Below are positions 10,209 to 18,497 of a stretch of 64,000 nt of DNA, piece by piece. The DNA is from CAVVFX01 sp963777595. Its GTDB lineage: Bacteria; Acidobacteriota; Terriglobia; Bryobacterales; Bryobacteraceae. The DNA lies in contig CAVZRE010000050.1 of the NCBI GenBank assembly GCA_963777595.1, forward strand, positions 1 through 64,000. Reading direction: 5' to 3'. The notes under the pieces were generated by a model that did not search any database, was not told the origin of the DNA, and saw nothing but the letters and a program-made list of their open reading frames with translations. The number at the start of each line of letters is the position of its first letter. The first letter of the stretch is position 1. The translations under genes and the position numbers were made by a program.

Positions 10209-11543
10209 CTACGCCTTAACCGGCCGGTCCGACGCTTTCCACTTGGCTTCGTCGTAGTACATCGTCTTCCCCTGACGGTAAGACTGCACCGCGAGCGAAA
10301 TCAAAACCTGGGCATGCGCGCCGATCTCGACGTTCAAAGTCGGTTTCTGACGACTGCGCATGCATTCCAGGAAGTTGCCCATATGCGCCGCCATCAGATC
10401 CTTCTGCTCGACGGGAATCTGAAAATCCTTGTCATGGCCAAACTTCGTCGCCCATTCCGGATCGATAAAGTTCTTCCCTTTCTTCTCTGGCTTGACGGTG
10501 ATATACGGCGTCGACCCTTCGAACATCCCATGTTCCACCATGATGATGGTGCCCGCATGTCCGCGGATCAAGCCCGGAATGTGCTGCGAATTCGCCATCG
10601 ACGCACTAAGCACCAAGGAATGGCCCTTCGGATAATCGCCGATCAGATGGAAGGTGTCGGGCACTTCGCGTTCGTCCTTGAACTGGTAGATGCCGCCGCC
10701 CGCCACTACTTTGGACGGGAACTGCGCTTCACCCCAGCAGATATTCATCGGAGCGACCACGTGGTAATAGAGGTCGGTGGCAATGCCGCCCGAGTAATCC
10801 CAATATTTGCGGAAGCGGAAGAAGCGATCGGCATTGAAGGGCCGCGCCGGAGCCTTGCCCAGCCACATCTTCCAATCGATGAAATCTTCGCCTTTCTTGT
10901 CAGGACCGGCGTCGGCGTCGATAGGCCAGTTCCACTCGCCTTCCACGGAATTGCGGTGATACGACCCTTGGCTCATAATCATGTTGCCGATCATGCCCTG
11001 GGCGATGGCTTCCTTGGCTTTCGCCCACTGATCGCCCGAAGTCGTCTGCGATCCCACCTGAATGATGCGCTCGGTCTCTTTGGCCGTCTGGACGAGTTGG
11101 TGCGCTTCGTCGATGGTGTGGCACATGGGTTTCTCGAGGTAGACGTCTTTGCCAGCGTCCATGGCCGCGAGAGCGATTGGCGCGTGCCAGTGGTCCGGCG
11201 TCGCCACGATCACCGCATCGATCTCCGAACTGGCCAGCACTTCTTTGTAATCGAGCGTGCCGGGGACCTTGTGGATCTCCTTGTTCTTGTTGAGCCGCTT
11301 CTGATAAACATCGCAGACCATGGCGATTCGCACGTTGTGTGAATCAGCCAGTTTCGCCATTTGGCCCGCGTCATAGGTCCCGCGGCCGCCCGTGCCGATC
11401 ACCCCGATGTTGATACGGTCATTCGCGCCAATCACTTTGCCTTTAGCAGGGCGAGCGAAGGCGCTCCTGGCAGCGCCTAATGCGGACGTCACCGCCGTCG
11501 CTGTCTTAAGAAAATTTCTACGGTCGAGATTGCTTTCGGACAT
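10209..11543 (-). CDS. Tat-exported Gfo/Idh/MocA-family oxidoreductase
   Basis: A protein of 444 residues from the ATG at 11543; an upstream extension to 11663 is out of family and overlaps the groES promoter region. The N-terminus carries a twin-arginine signal (DRRNFLKTATAVTSALGAA). The Rossmann NAD(P)-binding motif GVIGTGGRG lies at ~50-58, and the EKP motif (VYLEKPMCH) near 125 is the family signature. These enzymes oxidise or epimerise sugars and cyclitols; Tat export of the cofactor-loaded enzyme is common in Acidobacteriota and Planctomycetota. A second member lies at 29888-31024. Substrate unknown. Confidence 0.88.
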   Translation of the reverse strand: MSESNLDRRNFLKTATAVTSALGAARSAFARPAKGKVIGANDRINIGVIGTGGRGTYDAGQMAKLADSHNVRIAMVCDVYQKRLNKNKEIHKVPGTLDYKEVLASSEIDAVIVATPDHWHAPIALAAMDAGKDVYLEKPMCHTIDEAHQLVQTAKETERIIQVGSQTTSGDQWAKAKEAIAQGMIGNMIMSQGSYHRNSVEGEWNWPIDADAGPDKKGEDFIDWKMWLGKAPARPFNADRFFRFRKYWDYSGGIATDLYYHVVAPMNICWGEAQFPSKVVAGGGIYQFKDEREVPDTFHLIGDYPKGHSLVLSASMANSQHIPGLIRGHAGTIIMVEHGMFEGSTPYITVKPEKKGKNFIDPEWATKFGHDKDFQIPVEQKDLMAAHMGNFLECMRSRQKPTLNVEIGAHAQVLISLAVQSYRQGKTMYYDEAKWKASDRPVKA

Positions 11544-11666
11544 ACTCAAAATCCTTGCAGCCGGCGGTCTTGGCCGCGGGCGGATAAATTTTTGGCTTCC
11601 GCTACAGTTTATACCGTGCGAACGCCCTTGGCTAGGGAGTGGTACCCTACACTTCGGAGTCAATTC

Positions 11667-11954
11667 ATGAACATACGGCCATTACACGACCGAGTCATCG
11701 TCAAACGAATCGAAGATACCGAAACCAAGCGAGGGAGTCTCTTCATCCCCGACAGCGCCAAAGAGAAGCCCCAGCAGGGTGAAGTGAAGGCTGTGGGTAC
11801 TGGCCGCTTGTCCGAGAAAGGGGAGCGCGTCGCCATGGAAGTAAAGCCCGGGGACCGTATTCTCTTCGGCAAATACGGCGGGTCGGAAGTGAAAGTAGAC
11901 GGGGAAGAATGGCTCATCCTCCGCGAAGATGAGATTCTCGGCGTCATCGAGTAA
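11667..11954 (+). CDS. groES: co-chaperonin GroES (no groEL beside it)
   Basis: A protein of 95 residues, full length for GroES, starting MNIRPLHDRVIVKRIEDTET with GGAG about 9 nt upstream. The mobile-loop region (TETKRGSLFIPDSAKEKPQQ) and the roof/barrel motifs (GDRILFGKYGG) are intact. GroES caps the GroEL folding chamber. Unusually, groEL does not follow; the next gene on this strand is an exported esterase, so this is either a lone or a second groES copy. I saw no CIRCE-type operator (TTAGCACTC inverted repeat) upstream, so HrcA control is not supported. Confidence 0.93.
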   Translation: MNIRPLHDRVIVKRIEDTETKRGSLFIPDSAKEKPQQGEVKAVGTGRLSEKGERVAMEVKPGDRILFGKYGGSEVKVDGEEWLILREDEILGVIE

Positions 11955-12003
11955 CTGCGCCCAAAACGCTGGTATTGTTCTTTTCCGGCCGTCGCGCATC
12001 ATA

Positions 12004-12033
12004 CGGCAGACCCTTGAAGTTGGCGGTCTGCCG
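12004..12033 (+). terminator. hairpin after groES, CAGAC palindrome family
   Basis: CGGCAGACC (12004-12012) pairs with GGTCTGCCG (12025-12033) across a 12-nt loop, about 50 bp after the groES stop. No T-run follows, so termination is inferred from position and stem strength. Confidence 0.5.
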
Positions 12034-12108
12034 GGCTGCGCAGCGGTCTCAAACGTTAGCAATAAGGCCGCGTCCCGGTAAGAGCTTTTCGCGACGCAAA
12101 AGTTTATA

Positions 12109-13950
12109 ATGCCGTTGAGGCCAATTCCCATCCGGCGATCCAGAACCTGTCTCACCGCGTTGATCTGCGTCAGCCTCAAGGCGCCGCTATTTTCAGCACC
12201 TCCGGAATACCGTCCTACTCAAGAGGAACTCAACCGCCTGGGAGAGCTCAACTCCGAATTGCAACGCGACATTGCGGGTCTCGAAGCCGCAAAGAAGCCG
12301 GCGGACCTCATCTCCGACGTCGCGATTTACCACAAAGCGGCGGAATGGCTGCTCCGCTATCCCGAGGAATTCTATGCTCCGGACTCTCTAGCCAAAGCTA
12401 CTGCAGGCGTGCAAAAGGGTCTGATCCGGGCGCGGCAACTCGCGGAAAACGCCCATCCCTGGACCATCCAAACCGGCCACGTGGTGCGCGGGTACCACTC
12501 GCGCGTCGACGGCAGCATCCAGCCCTACGGACTCTCGATACCCGCATCGTACGACCCTTCCCACCCCGTGCGTCTCGATATCTTCCTTCACGGTCGCAAC
12601 GGTAAACTCACCGAAGCAACTTTCCTTGCGGCACAGGAAAGCGGGAAACCCGCGCCACCGGAACAGTCATTCATTCAACTTGATGTATACGGCCGGGGCA
12701 ACAACTCCTATTTCTGGGCGGGTGAGACCGATGTATTCGAAGCCCTTGAATCCGTGCGAGCGCACTACAATATCGATCCCGAGAGGATCGTGCTGCGGGG
12801 CTTTTCCATGGGCGGAACGGGCACCTGGGAACTGGGCCTGCACCATCCGAGTTTGTGGGCGGCGGTGGAATGTGGCGCAGGCTATAGCGAAACGCGAGAT
12901 ATCGTGCGCGATACCGTGGAAGACCCGCGTTGGAAGGCCGCGCTCACCATTCATAATCCGATTCTCTGCGTGCGGAATATGGTGAACGTGCCGATGGTAG
13001 TGTATGCCGGAGAATTAGATCCTCTGCGAAAGTTTATGGTGCGCGTGCAGGAGGAGCTAGGCAAACTCGCTCTGGAGCCAAAAGAATTGCGCGTGAAGTT
13101 CCTCGTAGGGCCGCAGACCGGACATCGTTTCAATCCCGAGAGCAAGAAGGAATCCGACGCTTTCATCGATCGCTCGCTCCCGCGGCGGGTGCCGGAGCAC
13201 TTTCGCTTCGTCTGCTACACCCCGCGCTATGGCAGCGTGTGGGATTTCCACGTCGATACGCTCGAAGATCTTTACCGGCCAGCACTGCTCGAGGGGACGA
13301 TAGATCGAATCACCACGAACAACGTTGCAGTTCTGACACTCGATAGGCCGCGGGCCATCACCATCGACGGCCAGCGCCTCCAAGGCGCCGCGTTCGAGCG
13401 GAAAAACGGCAGGTGGAAGACCGGGATCAGCCCGGGATTGCGCAAGCGCGCGGGTCAGCAGGGTCCCATCGATGACGCCTTCCAGGAAGCTTTTCTCTGC
13501 GTACGTCCCGCTACGGGGGACGACACCGTGCTCGAGGCTTTTCGCCGGGAGTTTGCGAAGTTCATGCGCGGAGATGTGCGGGTCAAGAAACCGGCGGAAG
13601 TGACGGCGCGAGACATCGCGGATTTCGACCTGGTCCTGTTTGGCGAACCCTGGACCAATCCGCTGATCGCCAGAGTTCTGCCCAAGCTGCCGGTGCGCTG
13701 GTCGAAGGAGCGGATCGAGATTGCGGGCAAGACCTACCCGGCAGCGGGCCGCCATGTCGCGCTGATCTACCCCAATCCATTAAACCCAAATCGCTACGTG
13801 GTCCTCAACAGCGGCAATACGTTTCACGGTCCCGAAGGATATACGCAGTCAAGTTGGTTTCTCTATCCGCGGCTGGGGGACTATGCGGTTGTCAACAACG
13901 ATAGCGGGCTACCCGATACCTTCGGTTATTTCGACAAGAACTGGCGCTGA
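12109..13950 (+). CDS. exported alpha/beta-hydrolase (prolyl oligopeptidase / esterase-like)
   Basis: A protein of about 613 residues with a basic then hydrophobic N-terminus (residues 1-30) suggesting export. The hydrolase core holds GFSMGGTGTWELGLHH near residue 230, giving the nucleophile elbow G-F-S-M-G; a plausible acid (GELDPLRK) and histidine (QTGHRF) follow. The N-terminal ~120 residues are helical and the C-terminal ~250 residues are a separate beta-rich part I cannot name. It probably cleaves an ester or peptide outside the cytoplasm. The proposed ATG overlaps a perfect TATAAT (12105-12110), so the true start may be slightly downstream, for example the in-frame TTG in LICVSLK. Confidence 0.8.
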   Translation: MPLRPIPIRRSRTCLTALICVSLKAPLFSAPPEYRPTQEELNRLGELNSELQRDIAGLEAAKKPADLISDVAIYHKAAEWLLRYPEEFYAPDSLAKATAGVQKGLIRARQLAENAHPWTIQTGHVVRGYHSRVDGSIQPYGLSIPASYDPSHPVRLDIFLHGRNGKLTEATFLAAQESGKPAPPEQSFIQLDVYGRGNNSYFWAGETDVFEALESVRAHYNIDPERIVLRGFSMGGTGTWELGLHHPSLWAAVECGAGYSETRDIVRDTVEDPRWKAALTIHNPILCVRNMVNVPMVVYAGELDPLRKFMVRVQEELGKLALEPKELRVKFLVGPQTGHRFNPESKKESDAFIDRSLPRRVPEHFRFVCYTPRYGSVWDFHVDTLEDLYRPALLEGTIDRITTNNVAVLTLDRPRAITIDGQRLQGAAFERKNGRWKTGISPGLRKRAGQQGPIDDAFQEAFLCVRPATGDDTVLEAFRREFAKFMRGDVRVKKPAEVTARDIADFDLVLFGEPWTNPLIARVLPKLPVRWSKERIEIAGKTYPAAGRHVALIYPNPLNPNRYVVLNSGNTFHGPEGYTQSSWFLYPRLGDYAVVNNDSGLPDTFGYFDKNWR

Positions 13951-13999
13951 TTCGCGACCCGGCTCCGGCCTGGGTGTTACCATAAAAAATTCCCCGCAA

Positions 14000-15220
14000 A
14001 TGATACGAGCTGTTAAGGGAACCAGAGATCTCCTGCCTCCGGACACCGCCGTCTGGAACCACGTGGAAGGCGTCGCGCGCCAGGTGTTCGCCGCGTACAA
14101 CTACCACGAAATCCGCACGCCCATACTCGAAGAAACGCAACTCTTCGCGCGCGGCGTCGGCGCCGACACGGACATCGTCACCAAGGAGATGTACACGTTC
14201 GACGATCGCGATGGCTCTTCGCTCACGCTCCGTCCGGAAAACACGGCGTCGGTAATTCGCGCTTACATCGAGCATCGCCTCGACCAGCGGCCGGGACTCC
14301 AGAAGCTTTATTATATGGGCCCCATGTTCCGCCGCGAACGTCCGCAGAAGGGGCGCTACCGGCAGTTTTATCAGATCGGCGCGGAAGCCATCGGATCCGA
14401 ATCGCCGGCCATCGACGCGGAAGTGATCGAGATGGTGAGCGAGATCCTCACCCGCGCCGGCCTCACGGGTTTCGAGCTTTTCATCAACTCGGTTGGCTGC
14501 TCCAACTGCCGGCCCGTGTACGTCGAGAAACTGCGCGAAGCCCTGAAATCCGTGGCCCCACGATTGTGCGGCGATTGCCAGCGACGTTCGGATACCAACC
14601 CGCTCAGGGTGCTCGATTGCAAAGTCCCGGAAGACCAGCCCATCATCGATCAACTGCCGTCCATCCTCGACTATCTCTGCGAGGTCTGTAAACCGCACTT
14701 CGCCTCTGTCCAGCAGTATCTGACCGACCGCAACATCCCGTTCACGGTTAAGCCGCGGTTGGTGCGAGGACTGGATTATTACATGCGCACCACGTTCGAA
14801 GTCGTGCATGGTTCGCTGGGCGCGCAAAACTCGGTGCTCGGCGGAGGCCGTTACGATGGACTGGCCGAATCGCTGGGCTCGAAAGTTCCCGCTCCAGGGA
14901 TTGGCTTCTCGATTGGCGAAGATCGCCTGGTGATGTCGGTCAGCGACCAGCAACCCGCGCACGGCCCTGAACTCTATATTGCGCCGTTAGGCGAAGCCGC
15001 ACTTCGCCATGCCGGAATTCTGGCACGGGAGCTGCGGCGCAAGGGCCGCCGGGTGGAAGTCGGCACCGACGCCAAACTGAAAAAGGCCATGGAACTGGCC
15101 AACAAACTGAACGCCCGTCAAGTGCTGATCGTCGGCGACGACGAAATTTCCGCTGGAACGTACACGCTGAAAGACATGGCGACGGGCGAACAAACGAAAG
15201 TAACAAGACAAAACATCTAG
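14000..15220 (+). CDS. hisS: histidine--tRNA ligase
   Basis: A protein of 406 residues, starting MIRAVKGTRDLLPPDTAVWN, the conserved HisRS N-terminus; an upstream start at 13883 would overlap the esterase and is rejected. Class II motif 2 appears as RRERPQKGRYRQFYQIG and the histidine-specific motif as LVRGLDYYMRTTFEV. The C-terminal anticodon-binding domain runs from residue ~320. It charges tRNA-His in the cytoplasm. It sits 50 bp downstream of the esterase and ~100 bp upstream of aspS, an order (hisS-aspS) common in bacteria. Confidence 0.96.
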   Translation: MIRAVKGTRDLLPPDTAVWNHVEGVARQVFAAYNYHEIRTPILEETQLFARGVGADTDIVTKEMYTFDDRDGSSLTLRPENTASVIRAYIEHRLDQRPGLQKLYYMGPMFRRERPQKGRYRQFYQIGAEAIGSESPAIDAEVIEMVSEILTRAGLTGFELFINSVGCSNCRPVYVEKLREALKSVAPRLCGDCQRRSDTNPLRVLDCKVPEDQPIIDQLPSILDYLCEVCKPHFASVQQYLTDRNIPFTVKPRLVRGLDYYMRTTFEVVHGSLGAQNSVLGGGRYDGLAESLGSKVPAPGIGFSIGEDRLVMSVSDQQPAHGPELYIAPLGEAALRHAGILARELRRKGRRVEVGTDAKLKKAMELANKLNARQVLIVGDDEISAGTYTLKDMATGEQTKVTRQNI

Positions 15221-15304
15221 CCACGAATGCCTACGAATGCACACGAATAAGAGATTCCCGAGCCGCTCTTTGTTTTATCCGTGTGTATTGGTGTGCCTTC
15301 GTGG
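15221..15304. repeat. imperfect inverted repeat of the CACGAAT type between hisS and aspS
   Basis: The left arm begins CCACGAATGCCTACGAATGC right after the hisS stop. The right arm ends GTGTGCCTTCGTGG at 15304. Over ~37 nt the arms pair imperfectly, with perfect CCACGAA/TTCGTGG ends. The whole hisS-aspS spacer is essentially this element. It looks like a small non-coding palindromic repeat and may also attenuate transcription. Confidence 0.6.
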
Positions 15305-15324
15305 GCCAGTGCTTTTCTAAACTC

Positions 15325-17088
15325 ATGCCAGACGACTTACAGCTCGATTTTCTCGGCGACCTCCGCCGCACGCACTCTTGTGGACAACTCCGCGCCGCCA
15401 ACGTTGGCGAGCGCGCTCTTCTGATGGGATGGGTTTACAGCCGGCGCGACCATGGAAAACTCATCTTCGTCGACCTCCGCGACCGCGACGGCCTCACCCA
15501 GATCGTGTTCGAATCCGGCATCGCTGAAGAAGTCCACAAGCGGGCTGAACAGATCCGGTCGGAGTTCGTGATCGCCGTCGAAGGCCATGTGACCATGCGG
15601 TCGCAAAACATCAACCCCGATCTTGCGACCGGGGAAATTGAGGTCCTCGCGGATCGTGTCTGGATTCTCAATTCATCCCTCACGCCGCCGTTCCCGATGG
15701 ATGAAAGGTCCGAGGTAGCGGAAGACGCGCGCCTCAAATATCGATACGTCGACCTGCGCCGTCCGCGCATGCAGCGGAATATTATTCTTCGCTCCAAGGT
15801 CTCGTTCGCGGTGCGCGAAGTCATGTACGCACAAGGCTTCCTCGAAATCGAAACGCCATTCATGACGCGATCCACTCCCGAAGGCGCGCGCGACTATCTG
15901 GTGCCCAGCCGTGTCCAACCAGGCACATTCTACGCGCTTCCCCAATCGCCACAGATCTTCAAACAGCTCCTCATGATCGGCGGCTACGAAAAGTATTTCC
16001 AAATCGTGCGCTGTTTCCGCGACGAAGACCTCCGCGCCGACCGCCAGCCCGAGTTTACCCAGATCGATATCGAGATGTCCTTCCCCCAGGAAGAGCAGAT
16101 CTTTGAAACCGTCGAGCCGCTGGTCATCAAGGTATGCGAAGTTGCAGGCTTCAAAGTCACCGCGCCCTTCCGCCGGATGAGCTATGCCGAGGCAATGCGC
16201 AGCTACGGCATCGACAAGCCCGATTGCCGTATCCCGCCGTTTCATATTTTGAGCACAGCGCCCATCACTAACGGCCCGTTCACCGTTGCGATCCACATCC
16301 CGAAGACCGGCGCGCTCAGCCGCAAGCAGCGCGACGAGATCAAGGCTGAAGGCCAGCAGCGCGGGCTCCGCGTCTTCGACGACTTGAAGAAGATTGACGC
16401 TTCCATCGCGGAGCAGGCACGCAGTCTTTCCGGCGCGAGCGACGAAGACTTCCTTTTCCTGGTCGAGTCGCTGGGTCAGGAGCAAGGACCGCGTCCCGAG
16501 GAAACGTTCCTCAAAGCCTGTGGTCAACTGCGGCTCTCCGTCGCCCAGAAATATAACGACAAACATAAACTGCTCGATCCCGGGCGTTTCGAATTCCTAT
16601 GGGTCACCAACTTCCCGATGTTCGAATGGGATGAGGAAGATCAGCGGTGGGTCGCGGCCCACCACCCTTTTACTTCGGTGGTCGACGAGGATATCGAAGC
16701 TCTCGGCAACGATCCCGGGAAGTGCCGCGCCCGCGCTTACGACCTTGTGCTCAACGGCACGGAACTGGCGTCCGGCTCGATTCGTATCCATCGCCGCGAT
16801 CTGCAGTCCAAGGTCTTCGCGGCCCTCGGCATGGACGACGCTGAAGCCCGTCGCCGTTTCGGCTTCCTGCTGGATGCGCTGGAATATGGAGCGCCCCCGC
16901 ACGGCGGTATAGCATTAGGATTGGATCGTCTGGTGATGATCCTCGCGGGTGAGACGTCCATTCGCGACGTGATTCCCTTCCCCAAGACGGCCAAAGGAAC
17001 CGATTTGATGTGCGAAGCCCCAGCCGCGGTGCCCGAACGACAATTAAAGGAGCTGGGCATCGCCCTGCTGCGAAAGTCGCCGCTGTGA
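15325..17088 (+). CDS. aspS: aspartate--tRNA ligase
   Basis: A protein of 587 residues from the ATG at 15325 (MPDDLQLDFLGDLRRTHSCG). It has an N-terminal OB-fold anticodon-binding domain (GWVYSRRDHGKLIFVDLRDR) and class II motif 2 (QIVRCFRDEDLRADRQPEFT). The bacterial GAD-type insertion spans ~residues 290-420. Motif 3 reads GLDRLVMILAGETSIRDV. Length and insertion are those of bacterial AspRS; whether it also charges tRNA-Asn (non-discriminating form) cannot be decided here. Two terminator hairpins follow within 30 bp. Confidence 0.96.
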   Translation: MPDDLQLDFLGDLRRTHSCGQLRAANVGERALLMGWVYSRRDHGKLIFVDLRDRDGLTQIVFESGIAEEVHKRAEQIRSEFVIAVEGHVTMRSQNINPDLATGEIEVLADRVWILNSSLTPPFPMDERSEVAEDARLKYRYVDLRRPRMQRNIILRSKVSFAVREVMYAQGFLEIETPFMTRSTPEGARDYLVPSRVQPGTFYALPQSPQIFKQLLMIGGYEKYFQIVRCFRDEDLRADRQPEFTQIDIEMSFPQEEQIFETVEPLVIKVCEVAGFKVTAPFRRMSYAEAMRSYGIDKPDCRIPPFHILSTAPITNGPFTVAIHIPKTGALSRKQRDEIKAEGQQRGLRVFDDLKKIDASIAEQARSLSGASDEDFLFLVESLGQEQGPRPEETFLKACGQLRLSVAQKYNDKHKLLDPGRFEFLWVTNFPMFEWDEEDQRWVAAHHPFTSVVDEDIEALGNDPGKCRARAYDLVLNGTELASGSIRIHRRDLQSKVFAALGMDDAEARRRFGFLLDALEYGAPPHGGIALGLDRLVMILAGETSIRDVIPFPKTAKGTDLMCEAPAAVPERQLKELGIALLRKSPL

Positions 17089-17113
17089 CAGACTTTAGTA
17101 CCTCGACTGTACA

Positions 17114-17165
17114 CAGACTTCGGTCTGGCCTTTTTATAACACAGACCTCAGTCTGTGCCTTTTTT
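17114..17165 (+). terminator. tandem intrinsic terminators of the CAGAC family
   Basis: First hairpin: CAGAC-TTCG-GTCTG (17114-17127), then GCC and five T. Second: CACAGAC-CTCA-GTCTGTG (17140-17157), then CC and six T (17160-17165). Both fit Rho-independent terminators for aspS. The second abuts the Shine-Dalgarno of mdh (AGGAG at 17166-17170), so mdh transcription may begin in or very near this element. Confidence 0.8.
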
Positions 17166-17178
17166 AGGAGCGAATAAC

Positions 17179-18111
17179 GTGAGAAAGAAAATCACCGTAG
17201 TAGGCGCCGGTAATGTCGGCGCGAATTGTGCCATGTGGATCGCCGGTAAGGAACTTGCCGACGTGGTCCTCGTCGACGTGGTCGAAGGCGTCCCGCAGGG
17301 AAAGGGCCTCGACCTCCTGCAAGCTGGCCCTGTCAACGGCTACGACGTCATGATTACCGGCGCCAACGACTATGCGCCCACCGCCGATTCCGATATCGTA
17401 ATCATCACCGCCGGCTTCCCCCGCAAGCCCGGTATGAGCCGCGATGACCTTCTGCTCGCCAACTACGAAGTAGTCAAGACCGCCACCGAGCAGGCGGTGA
17501 AGTATTCGCCTGACTCCATCATCATCGTGGTGACCAATCCGCTGGATGCCATGGCGCAAACCGCGTTCATGGTTTCGAAGTTCCCCAAGCAGCGAGTGAT
17601 CGGCATGGCCGGAGTTCTCGACACCGCTCGTTTCCGGACGTTCATCGCACAGGAATTGCAGGTCTCGATCGAGAATGTTACAGCGGTCGTGCTGGGAGGG
17701 CACGGCGATACGATGGTTCCACTGGTGCGACTCAGCAATGTCGCCGGCATCCCGCTGACGGAACTTATCGAAGAATCGAGACTGAAGGCGATCGTCGAGC
17801 GCACGCAAAATGGCGGAGCGGAAATCGTCAAGTACCTGAAGACCGGCAGCGCCTATTACGCTCCGTCCGCGGCGGCCGTGGAAATGGCTGAGTCGATTCT
17901 CAAGGACAAGAAGAAGGTTCTTCCCTGCTGCGCATATCTCGAAGGCGAGTACGGCATCAACGGCTTATACGTCGGCGTGCCTTGTAAGCTGGGCACGAAC
18001 GGCATCGAGAAAATCTACGAGCTCAAGCTCACCGCGGACGAAACCGCTGCGCTCCACAAGAGCTCCAATGCTGTCAAGGAACTGGTCGAAGTGATTAAGT
18101 CGAAGATGTAA
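17179..18111 (+). CDS. mdh: malate dehydrogenase (LDH-like type)
   Basis: A protein of 310 residues from GTG at 17179, chosen because TTAGGAG ends 8 nt upstream. The NAD-binding loop is VVGAGNVGANCA. The catalytic histidine lies in GGHGDTMVPL near residue 175. The substrate arginine in GFPRKPGMSRDDL supports malate rather than lactate specificity, and TARFR provides the other carboxylate-binding arginine. It interconverts malate and oxaloacetate in the TCA cycle. Confidence 0.94.
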   Translation: MRKKITVVGAGNVGANCAMWIAGKELADVVLVDVVEGVPQGKGLDLLQAGPVNGYDVMITGANDYAPTADSDIVIITAGFPRKPGMSRDDLLLANYEVVKTATEQAVKYSPDSIIIVVTNPLDAMAQTAFMVSKFPKQRVIGMAGVLDTARFRTFIAQELQVSIENVTAVVLGGHGDTMVPLVRLSNVAGIPLTELIEESRLKAIVERTQNGGAEIVKYLKTGSAYYAPSAAAVEMAESILKDKKKVLPCCAYLEGEYGINGLYVGVPCKLGTNGIEKIYELKLTADETAALHKSSNAVKELVEVIKSKM

Positions 18112-18497
18112 ATTCGACTGACGCTTTCCTCCATTTCTCCTTGCCGCGCCGTCTCTTGGACAAAAGCCTGGCGTGGTATCTCCGGTCCAGCGGAAGGTCG
18201 TGGACGTCTCCGGCCTTCCAAAGACACGGACGAACCTGGTCTGGACGGCGGCCACGCGCGTGCCTAATGGCGATCCAATGATTGCGATCGACCTCCACGC
18301 ATATCGGTTGATGGATACCGCAAGAATCCTCCAGCCGTCGAAGCGCAAACGCGCGTTCTCCAATTTCGCTCGTTGCATATTCTGACGACTCCATCACAAA
18401 CTTGCTGCGATATGAGAACCTGAAAGTAGCTGGGTGTGGCTGCGAATCCGTAACATTCGTCACACCTTCTACACTAGGTTCGTTAAGATAAAAAAAC
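18112..18497. other. intergenic region without a confident gene
   Basis: This 386 bp lies between mdh and the GH116 gene. A minus-strand frame from 18394 to 18095 gives 99 basic residues (MESSEYATSEIGERAFALRR at the start) but no domain I can name. Neighbouring frames also look partly protein-like, so an indel-damaged small gene is possible. I saw no RNA gene. A promoter for the GH116 gene should lie here but I could not assign one confidently. Confidence 0.4.

Noticed and set aside
18095..18394. Possible minus-strand gene of 99 residues downstream of mdh
   Set aside because: No recognisable domain, no clear ribosome-binding site, and an uneven Arg-rich composition; kept only as a note in the intergenic entry.
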